A stretch of 11,370 bases of DNA from an uncultured Clostridia bacterium (GTDB lineage Bacteria; Bacillota; Clostridia; Peptostreptococcales; Anaerovoracaceae): assembly GCA_946402595.1 (NCBI GenBank), contig CAMIWY010000015.1:1-11370 (forward strand), in the 5' to 3' direction. The notes below the pieces were generated by a model that saw only the letters and a program-made list of their open reading frames with translations, was not told the DNA's origin and searched no databases. Positions within the stretch are counted from its first letter, which is position 1. Every line of letters begins with the position of its first letter. Below are positions 5,792 through 11,370 of the stretch, piece after piece. The position numbers and the translations under genes are program-made.

Positions 5792-6994
5792 TTACTCTTC
5801 GTCATCCTCAGGCTTGCTGTCAAAATCCAGAATGTTCCTTGCCCTTATCTCGATCGCCTCTGCGACCCTGAAAGCAACCTGAAGTGAAGGCCCGGTAAAC
5901 ACCGCTCCGTGGTGAGGAATGACGGCTGCATGAGTGTCCAGCATTGTCTCGACAACGGCTTCCGCAAGCTCTGCAGAACCGGCGCGCGCATAGCTTGTGA
6001 CTCTGGTATCTCCCACGAGCCTCCTTACCTCTTCATGACCTGCTGCGAATCCCGCTTCACATGCAGCGAATGTTGAAATACCGTTGGAATGAGTATGTAT
6101 GACTGCATCGCAGTCTTCGTACTTCCTGTACAGAGCCGCATGCATCAGAGACTCGTTGCTCGGTTCCCTCTGGTCCCCGCTGTATTCAAGTGTATTGATG
6201 TCCATCCTGACTATGTCCTCAGGCTTGATGTCGAAATAGTCCATCGAGGACGGTGTGATCAGCATCTCATGGTCATTGAGACGGACTGAAAGATTGCCCC
6301 ATGATCCGTATGACAGGTCCCTCTTCACCAGCTCCCTGCCCATGTCAATAAGCTGTCCTCTCAGCTCAAACTCCTTTTCCTCAAACCCGATGAAAGGGAT
6401 CTTTCCCTGCTCATTTCTGTTCACGTAGTCCGAACTGAACTCTCTGCGGTAACTCTCCGCGAGCTCAGCATCGATAGGAATGGTGCCTCCGAGGAGCTTT
6501 CCGTGGATCTCAGCCTCGCAGGCCTTCTCCACTATCTGTATGCCTGCGACAGCCTTCCTGATGTTGGAGCCGGTCGCGATACCGCCCATGTCCTTCACCA
6601 GGCAGACGCTGGTATCCTCAAGTGCACCGATTATGTTCTCCGGCGATGCATCAGGCAGGACTTTAAGCTCCGCACCTGTAAGCTGAGCAAGGTCTTCGAG
6701 TGCAGTACGCACATTGCTGCCGCCCTCCGATACACTGACCATATCCGCAGTGATCCCGAAAATTACAGCATTGATGTCCTTCCTGACATTGAATACCTCT
6801 CCGAGTCCTCCGGCGCTTATCTCACAGACAACAAGATTATCCTCATTTATATCCGAAAGGAGTCCTGTTCCTCCGGACAGGATATACGTGTCATCATCAA
6901 GTCTCATCGCCGCCTGGCCGTAGAGCTTTTTGAATTTTCCATGTATGCCTCTCAAGGCATCGAGCATAAGCTCAGCACCCTGTTCGTATTTCAT
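5792..6994 (-). CDS. Tandem class II aldolase/adducin protein, N-terminal domain degenerate
   Basis: This 400-residue protein is about twice the length of a single class II aldolase (near 210-230). The C-terminal domain (about 205-390) keeps the whole zinc site of the FucA/AraD family: GNLSVR at 233-238, ITPSSMDYFD at 246-255, E281, H300 and H302 in HTHS, and HHG at 361-363. The N-terminal domain (about 1-170) follows the same plan: LSGGTGLLSD at 39-48 in place of ITPSS, IFGITADMVS at 78-87 in place of the H-x-H segment, and DMGGIATG at 135-142 in place of HHGAVFTG. It therefore lacks all three metal histidines. I chose ATG at 6992-6994 because AGGTGA precedes it by 5 nt; an ATG at 7049-7051 has no ribosome site. 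The substrate, perhaps a phosphorylated sugar or similar aldol, is unknown. Confidence 0.87.
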   Translation of the reverse strand: MKYEQGAELMLDALRGIHGKFKKLYGQAAMRLDDDTYILSGGTGLLSDINEDNLVVCEISAGGLGEVFNVRKDINAVIFGITADMVSVSEGGSNVRTALEDLAQLTGAELKVLPDASPENIIGALEDTSVCLVKDMGGIATGSNIRKAVAGIQIVEKACEAEIHGKLLGGTIPIDAELAESYRREFSSDYVNRNEQGKIPFIGFEEKEFELRGQLIDMGRELVKRDLSYGSWGNLSVRLNDHEMLITPSSMDYFDIKPEDIVRMDINTLEYSGDQREPSNESLMHAALYRKYEDCDAVIHTHSNGISTFAACEAGFAAGHEEVRRLVGDTRVTSYARAGSAELAEAVVETMLDTHAAVIPHHGAVFTGPSLQVAFRVAEAIEIRARNILDFDSKPEDDEE

Positions 6995-6999
6995 ATCTT

Positions 7000-7005
7000 T
7001 CACCT
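7000..7005 (-). promoter_or_regulatory. Ribosome binding site that sets the aldolase-like start
   Basis: AGGTGA lies 5 nt before ATG at 6992-6994. It removes 19 residues from the longest reading frame, which begins at 7051 with no ribosome site. Confidence 0.6.
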
Positions 7006-7132
7006 GTCCCCGTCTGTATGTTCCATAACAGTCTGCACATACTTCCCCCATTGTGCACGACCATATTACAATCTCATCCTTAAATCTGCCTTAAACCCCG
7101 CCTTCATGCTGAGCGGCTATTCAAAGCAATTA

Positions 7133-7167
7133 ATTAAGCGAAGCTTATATAACAAGCCTCGCTTAAT
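7133..7167. repeat. Strong inverted repeat between buk and the aldolase-like gene (terminator or 5' UTR hairpin)
   Basis: ATTAAGCGAAGCTT (7133-7146) pairs with AAGCCTCGCTTAAT (7154-7167) over 14 positions with one mismatch and a 7-nt loop. On the minus strand it is followed by TAATTGCTTTG, a weak T-rich tract. It could end the bcd-etf-buk transcript, about 112 nt after the buk stop. A TATAAT box lies just upstream of it on the same strand, so it could instead form the 5' end of the aldolase-like mRNA. Confidence 0.65.
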
Positions 7168-7175
7168 CTGTAATC

Positions 7176-7181
7176 ATTATA
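7176..7181 (-). promoter_or_regulatory. Possible -10 box for the aldolase-like gene
   Basis: A perfect TATAAT on the minus strand, but I see no credible -35 hexamer at 16-18 nt. Transcription from here would begin about one base before the hairpin at 7133-7167 and give a leader near 175 nt. Confidence 0.3.
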
Positions 7182-7189
7182 TCTGCAGC

Positions 7190-7227
7190 GCTGTTCCGAA
7201 GCATCTTAATAATAATTAAGAAACAGC
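7190..7227. repeat. Nested inverted repeats in the buk/aldolase spacer
   Basis: The outer arms GCTGTT (7190-7195) and AACAGC (7222-7227) enclose an inner hairpin CTTAAT-AATA-ATTAAG (7205-7220). It is A+T-rich with no following T-run on either strand, so it is a poor terminator. It may be a secondary structure of the buk 3' UTR. Confidence 0.35.
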
Positions 7228-7278
7228 CGTATTTCTGCAAAATGCAGTCATATCAACGCATGCACTGTTTTGAATTTT

Positions 7279-8385
7279 TTACGGTTCAAAATCGAATCCG
7301 CTGAACACAGGAACGCCCGTGTATTCCTTAGGTTCTTCCTCTCCGCGAAGGACTCTCAGGGCACCTTCGGCAAGAGCTTCCATCTCGAAGTCCCCGCCGT
7401 ATGATCTGACAGGTGCGATCCATCCGGCATACTTCCTGATGCTGTCCACGAACTCTTCATCTTTGCTGACTCCGCCTGTCAGGATTATCGCATCGACCTT
7501 ACCCTCAAGAACGCAGGCATACGATCCGATGTACTTTGCCAGATTGTATGAGAAAGCATCATATACAAGTGAAGCCCACCTGTCGCCGCTGTCTCTCATC
7601 TCCTTGAGCTTAATGTTGTCATCAGTACCGGACAGGGATTTGAGGCCGCCGGTCTTTGAAACAAGAGCCTTCATATCATCATAGGTGTACTCACCTGATG
7701 TGCACATTTTTGCAAAAGGCAGCATCGGAACATATCCCGATCTGTTAGGTGCCATAGGACCGTCGCCGTTTACGACGTCGTTGGCATCGACCATTCTCCC
7801 CTGCTTGTGAGCAGCTATCGAAAGGCCTCCTCCCACATGGCACACGATGAAATTGCACTCGTCATATCTCTTACCGAGCTCGGCCGCCATTCTCCTGGCA
7901 ACTTCCTTCTGGTTGAGAACATGCACATGTGACTCTCTGTATATGCCCTTGATCCCGGATATCCTTGCGATATCGTCAAACTCATCCACATCCGGCGGGT
8001 CAATGACGTATGCCGGCTTGCCGAGAGCCGTCGAGAATTCGCCGATGATCTGCGAGCCGAGCACAGCAGGATGGTCTGCTATCCTTCCGGACATCGCATC
8101 CACAAGCATCTTCTGGTTCACAGGGAAAATGCCGCCCGGTGTCGACTCGAGTCCTCCCGAATACGCCGCGAAGGCATCCATGTCTCTCAGCTGGAATCCG
8201 TGGCTGTGGAGAACTGCCATCACAACGCCCACTCTGAACGGGCGCTGCGAATTGACAGTCGGGAATTCCTTCAGTATCTCAGGCTCGTGGCTGATGTTCT
8301 CCTTGAAGAGACATTTATTGTCTTCAAAGACAGCGCACTTGGTTGAAGTGGAGCCTGGACTGATTGTAAAGATTTTGTAGCTCAT
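7279..8385 (-). CDS. buk: Butyrate kinase family acyl kinase (divergent active-site motifs)
   Basis: This 368-residue acetokinase-family (ASKHA fold) enzyme is slightly longer than classical Buk (about 355). Buk transfers phosphate from butyryl phosphate to ADP in the cytoplasm, yielding butyrate and ATP. Family features seen are SPGSTSTK at residues 9-16, HVGGG at 183-187, GDGPMAPNRSG at 207-217, ILTGGVSKDE at 301-310 and ALAEGALRVLRGEE at 337-350. Two sites differ from the classical enzyme as I know it. The first loop has Ser9 where NPGSTSTK is usual, and the GRGGLL segment reads YSGGLE at 75-80, losing its Arg. The gene begins 1 nt after the etfA stop, with a GAGG site inside etfA, so it is translationally tied to the butyryl-CoA dehydrogenase complex. 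Isobutyrate or another short acid is a possible alternative substrate. No ptb gene is adjacent. Confidence 0.88.
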   Translation of the reverse strand: MSYKIFTISPGSTSTKCAVFEDNKCLFKENISHEPEILKEFPTVNSQRPFRVGVVMAVLHSHGFQLRDMDAFAAYSGGLESTPGGIFPVNQKMLVDAMSGRIADHPAVLGSQIIGEFSTALGKPAYVIDPPDVDEFDDIARISGIKGIYRESHVHVLNQKEVARRMAAELGKRYDECNFIVCHVGGGLSIAAHKQGRMVDANDVVNGDGPMAPNRSGYVPMLPFAKMCTSGEYTYDDMKALVSKTGGLKSLSGTDDNIKLKEMRDSGDRWASLVYDAFSYNLAKYIGSYACVLEGKVDAIILTGGVSKDEEFVDSIRKYAGWIAPVRSYGGDFEMEALAEGALRVLRGEEEPKEYTGVPVFSGFDFEP

Positions 8386-8386
8386 A

Positions 8387-9502
8387 CTACGCCTCTGCCT
8401 TAGCTTCCTTTATTGATTCGATCAGCAGCGGAACTACCTTGAAGAGGTCGCCTACGATACCGTAGTCAGCGATCTCGAACATAGGAGCATTCTCATCCTT
8501 GTTTACAGCGATGATGTACTCAGACTCCTGCATTCCTGCCTTGTGCTGGATAGCTCCGGAGATACCGAGAGCGATGTATACCTTAGGATGTACAGTCTTT
8601 CCTGTCTGTCCTACCTGGTGATCTGCTGTCATCCATCCTGCATCTACTACAGCACGGGATGAACCTACAACTCCGCCGAGTACGTCAGCGAGCTCTTCTG
8701 CAAGAGCGATTCCGCCGTCAACATCCTTTGCGATACCGCGGCCTACCGATACGATGTACTCAGCACCGATAAGGTCTACGAGCTTCTTGGCAGCCTTGAC
8801 TACTTCCACTACCTCTGTCTTGACATCCTCTGCAGAGAGTTCGAAGTCAGGATGAACGATCTCGATCTTCTTGACGCCCTCTTCATCAAAAGGTCTTCTC
8901 TTCATAACGCCCGGACGTACGGTCGCCATTGCAGGACGGAATCTCGGGCATACGATAGTAGCCATGAGGTGTCCTCCGAATGCAGGACGTGTCATCTTGA
9001 GGTTGGTGTTGACATCAAACATCTTGGTCTCGAAGTTGGTGTTGTCAACATCTACGTTTGATCCTGTTCTCAGGAACTCAACATAACCATTGAGGTCTAC
9101 ATCAAGGTGTGTACAGTCTGCGCAGAGTCCTGTGTGGAGTCTTGCTGCGCATCTAGGTGCGAGGTCTCTTCCGATGTGGGAAGCTCCGTAGATCATGATC
9201 TCAGGCTTGAATTCCTCTACTGCATCTACGATAACCTTGGTGTATGCATCAGTTGTGTAATCTTTCAGGAGCGGGCTGTTGTATACGTATACTCTGTCAG
9301 CTCCGTATCCGCCGAGTTCTGCTGCGATCCCGTCAACATCATCGCCAAGCAGGATTCCGCACAGCTCAACGCCGAGTTCATCAGCCAGCTTGCGGCCCTC
9401 GGAGATAAGTTCGAATGTTGTAGGCATCATTTTGCCCTGACGCTGCTCACAGAAGACCCATACGTTCTTGAAAGCAGCTATATCTGCACTGTTATAAGCC
9501 AT
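8387..9502 (-). CDS. etfA: Electron transfer flavoprotein, alpha subunit
   Basis: This 371-residue EtfA pairs with EtfB to bind two FADs and hand electrons to Bcd. The N-terminal domain spans about residues 10-200. The C-terminal FAD domain carries the family signature GSSRAVVDAGW at 280-290, then DHQVGQTGKTVHP at 294-306, ALGISGAIQHKAGM at 311-324 and IIAVNKDENAPMFEIADYG at 330-348. Its size and its place in a bcd-etfBA block fit the bifurcating clostridial type. There NADH electrons are split between crotonyl-CoA and ferredoxin. AAAGGAGG precedes the ATG closely, and the gene begins 15 nt after etfB. There is no N-terminal ferredoxin-like extension of the kind seen in some bifurcating EtfA proteins. 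Identity is secure; bifurcation itself is inferred from family and context. Confidence 0.96.
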   Translation of the reverse strand: MAYNSADIAAFKNVWVFCEQRQGKMMPTTFELISEGRKLADELGVELCGILLGDDVDGIAAELGGYGADRVYVYNSPLLKDYTTDAYTKVIVDAVEEFKPEIMIYGASHIGRDLAPRCAARLHTGLCADCTHLDVDLNGYVEFLRTGSNVDVDNTNFETKMFDVNTNLKMTRPAFGGHLMATIVCPRFRPAMATVRPGVMKRRPFDEEGVKKIEIVHPDFELSAEDVKTEVVEVVKAAKKLVDLIGAEYIVSVGRGIAKDVDGGIALAEELADVLGGVVGSSRAVVDAGWMTADHQVGQTGKTVHPKVYIALGISGAIQHKAGMQESEYIIAVNKDENAPMFEIADYGIVGDLFKVVPLLIESIKEAKAEA

Positions 9503-9517
9503 GTCTGTCCTCCTTTC

Positions 9518-10318
9518 CTAGATGATGTGCTTGCTTGTCAGCATGTGTGCAAGCTTGTCAGTGGTTTCCTTGCCGGAGCCCTCGAGCATCATGCCCGGCT
9601 CCTTGACAGGAGGTGCGAATGACTTGTAGATGTTTGTCGGGGATCCCTTGAGACCGATGGTTGTTGCGTCGATCAGCTCGTGATCCTTGAGTGCATCATA
9701 GTCCATGATCGTAAGAGGCTTGTCCCAGCACTCGATAGTGCCGCGGACGTTCATGTATCTAGGCTCGTTGAGCTCCTTGATGCATGTGATCATGCAAGGA
9801 GTGTGGACCTTGACTGTCATGTATCCGTCCTCAAGCATTCTCTTGATCGTGAGAACGTTTCCGTCCTTCTTGACTTCGCCTGCGTATGTTACCTGCGGCA
9901 GGTGGAGCTTCTCAGCGATCTGAGGTCCTACCTGAGCGGTATCTCCGTCGATGGCCTGACGTCCTGCGATGATGATATCGTCATCATCTACGCCGTAAGT
10001 GTCGATAGCTGCAGCGATGATCTGGGATGTGGCATATGTATCCGATCCTCCGAACTGTCTTGCGGAGATGAGTACTGTCTCATCAACGCCCATAGCAAGG
10101 AGTTCTCTGAGCATAGGCTCTGCCTGCATAGGTCCCATTGTGAAAGCGACTACCTTGCAGCCGTATTCATCCTTGAGTGAAAGAGCTTCTTCTACAGCAT
10201 TCAGATCATCAGGGTTGATGATCGTCTGCATGGAAGCACGGTTCAGTGTACCGTCTTCGTTCACTGCTACCTTGCCGGAGGTATCAGGAACCTGCTTTAC
10301 TGTTACCATTATTTTCAT
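9518..10318 (-). CDS. etfB: Electron transfer flavoprotein, beta subunit
   Basis: This 266-residue EtfB is the partner of EtfA in the butyryl-CoA dehydrogenase complex. It opens with MKIMVTVKQVPDT, the standard family start, and has INPDDLNAVEEAL at 34-46. GRQAIDGDTAQVGP at 119-132 is the family signature, and GDTAQVGP is the form typical of clostridial NADH-using (bifurcating) Etf where the second FAD is bound. The start was chosen at the first ATG, with GGAGGT about 10 nt upstream; a second in-frame ATG at codon 4 would cut the first strand. It sits 18 nt after the bcd stop and 15 nt before etfA. It uses a narrow set of codons (ATC, AAG, GTA, GAG), as expected for a strongly expressed catabolic gene. 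Confidence 0.96.
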   Translation of the reverse strand: MKIMVTVKQVPDTSGKVAVNEDGTLNRASMQTIINPDDLNAVEEALSLKDEYGCKVVAFTMGPMQAEPMLRELLAMGVDETVLISARQFGGSDTYATSQIIAAAIDTYGVDDDDIIIAGRQAIDGDTAQVGPQIAEKLHLPQVTYAGEVKKDGNVLTIKRMLEDGYMTVKVHTPCMITCIKELNEPRYMNVRGTIECWDKPLTIMDYDALKDHELIDATTIGLKGSPTNIYKSFAPPVKEPGMMLEGSGKETTDKLAHMLTSKHII

Positions 10319-10336
10319 TTCCTTGTACCTCCTTTA

Positions 10337-11370
10337 TTATCTCAGCAGACCGTTGGCGATAACGAGCTCCTGGATCTGGGATGTTCCCTCGAAGATCGAG
10401 AGGATACGAGCGTCTCTGTAAAGTCTCTCAACCTTGTACTCCTGGATGTATCCGTATCCGCCGTGGATCTGCACAGCCTTGTATGCGCATCTGTTTGCAG
10501 CTTCTGCTGCGAAGAACTTAGCCTTGGAGCATGCAGCGCCTGCCTCAGGGTCATTGGCGTCCTTGAGCTGTGCAGCGTGATATGTCAGCTGTCTTGCAGC
10601 CTCTACATCAGCAGCCATCTCAGCGATCATGAAGCTTACTCCCTGGAAGTCAGCGATCCTGCGTCCGAACTGCTTTCTTTCCTTGGCGTACTTGACAGCC
10701 TCGTCAAGAGCACACTGTGCAACGCCGACGGACATTGCAGCAACTCCGAGACGTCCGCCGTCCAGAGTCTTCATAGCGTACTGGAATCCCTTGTGGAGAG
10801 GTCCTATGAGGCAGTCCTTGCCGACAACAACGTCTTCGAATACGACGTCGCTTGTAGGATAGCCCTTGATTCCCATCTTCTTCTCATCAGCACCCAGGGA
10901 TACTCCCGGAAGATGCATGTCTACGATGAACATGGAGATTCCTCTTGATCCCTTCTGCTTGAGATCGGTCTTGGCAAAGATGATGATCCAGTCAGCCATC
11001 GGAGCTCCGGAGATGAAGCACTTACGGCCGTTGATGACGAAGCTCTCACCATCCTCTGTAGGGATAGCTGTGGTGGTTGTTCCGCCTGCATCAGAACCTG
11101 CACCCGGCTCGGTAAGTCCGAATACGAGAATCTTCTCTCCTCTTGCTACAGGAGGCAGATACTTTGCCTTCTGCTCTTCACTTCCTGCCAGCAGCAGCGG
11201 GCCGCCGCCGAGGGAGTTGGATGTGTTGGCATAGATGGAAAGAACGAGATCCTGACGGGAGAGCTCTTCGTTCATGATGACGTATGACATGTAGTCTCCG
11301 CCTGCTCCGCCGTACTCAGTAGGGATCTTGACTCCCATGAATCCGTACTTTGCCATCTTGTTGTGGATAT
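10337..11370 (-). CDS. bcd: Short-chain acyl-CoA (butyryl-CoA) dehydrogenase, 5' end outside window
   Basis: This FAD enzyme reduces crotonyl-CoA to butyryl-CoA with electrons from EtfAB. The frame is open to the right edge: codons for IHNK precede the first in-window Met (11354-11356). I therefore treat that Met as internal; the sequence MAKYGFMG is normally about 35-40 residues into the protein. Numbered from that Met, FGLTEPGAGSDAG at 79-91 is the flavin/substrate-loop signature, RKQFGRRIADFQ at 227-238 is the second family signature, QIHGGYGY at 296-303 follows, and the catalytic base is Glu323 in IFEGTSQIQ near the C terminus. The protein ends NGLLR, as is common in this family. Directly downstream etfB and etfA make the classical bcd-etfBA unit. 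The crt, hbd and thl genes often found upstream are not in view. Confidence 0.96.
   Translation of the reverse strand, partial: IHNKMAKYGFMGVKIPTEYGGAGGDYMSYVIMNEELSRQDLVLSIYANTSNSLGGGPLLLAGSEEQKAKYLPPVARGEKILVFGLTEPGAGSDAGGTTTTAIPTEDGESFVINGRKCFISGAPMADWIIIFAKTDLKQKGSRGISMFIVDMHLPGVSLGADEKKMGIKGYPTSDVVFEDVVVGKDCLIGPLHKGFQYAMKTLDGGRLGVAAMSVGVAQCALDEAVKYAKERKQFGRRIADFQGVSFMIAEMAADVEAARQLTYHAAQLKDANDPEAGAACSKAKFFAAEAANRCAYKAVQIHGGYGYIQEYKVERLYRDARILSIFEGTSQIQELVIANGLLR

Noticed and set aside
6995..7051. 19-residue extension of the aldolase-like protein, containing two Cys
   Set aside because: The ATG at 7049-7051 lacks a ribosome site; the next in-frame ATG has AGGTGA at 5 nt.
6503..7219. Long plus-strand open frame (238 codons) over the aldolase-like gene and its spacer
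   Set aside because: It lies antisense to a clear protein family match, has no ribosome site, and its translation shows no recognisable motif or sensible composition.
7235..7247. CTGCA-AAA-TGCAG inverted repeat as the buk terminator
   Set aside because: The stem is only 5 bp and no T-run follows on the minus strand.
11354..11356. First in-window Met of bcd as the true start
   Set aside because: In-frame codons continue to the window edge and family members have this Met some 35-40 residues into the protein.

Overview
The window looks like part of the chromosome of an obligately anaerobic, butyrate-forming Firmicute (class Clostridia). The reasons are a bcd-etfB-etfA block followed directly by a butyrate kinase, a four-subunit 2-oxoacid:ferredoxin oxidoreductase, strong AGGAGG-type ribosome sites, GTG as well as ATG starts, and G+C near one half by eye. 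I cannot name the genus from the sequence alone. I see no mobile element, CRISPR array, rRNA or tRNA.

Layout, read along the minus strand from the right edge. (1) 11370 to 7279: bcd (5' end outside the window), etfB, etfA and buk, with gaps of 18, 15 and 1 nt, clearly one operon. Bcd with EtfAB reduces crotonyl-CoA to butyryl-CoA, probably with electron bifurcation to ferredoxin. Buk makes ATP from butyryl phosphate. The Buk here departs from the classical active-site motifs, and no phosphotransbutyrylase gene lies beside it. (2) 7278 to 6995: a spacer with a strong 14-position hairpin beside a TATAAT box. (3) 6994 to 5792: a tandem class II aldolase/adducin protein whose first domain has lost the metal-binding histidines. 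(4) 4373 to 5671, the only plus-strand gene: a GT4 glycosyltransferase. It converges on the aldolase gene, and a terminator usable in both directions lies between them. (5) 4095 to 587: a P-loop ATPase of unrecognised family, a 2x[4Fe-4S] ferredoxin subunit, the alpha, beta and gamma subunits of a Vor-type 2-oxoacid:ferredoxin oxidoreductase, and a previously easy-to-miss 50-residue membrane or lipoprotein-like gene. An intrinsic terminator follows the small gene. A terminator-like hairpin with a U-run also lies in the leader just before the ATPase ribosome site and may attenuate the whole operon. (6) 403 to the left edge: the 5' part of metG.

Taken together (inference), the Vor complex oxidises branched-chain or related 2-oxoacids to acyl-CoA and reduced ferredoxin. 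The Bcd/Etf system gives a second route to reduced ferredoxin, and Buk can recover ATP from acyl phosphates. The two modules therefore fit an amino-acid- and butyrate-fermenting metabolism. The features most worth follow-up are the 50-aa gene, the unassigned ATPase with its leader hairpin, the half-degenerate tandem aldolase and the unusual butyrate kinase.
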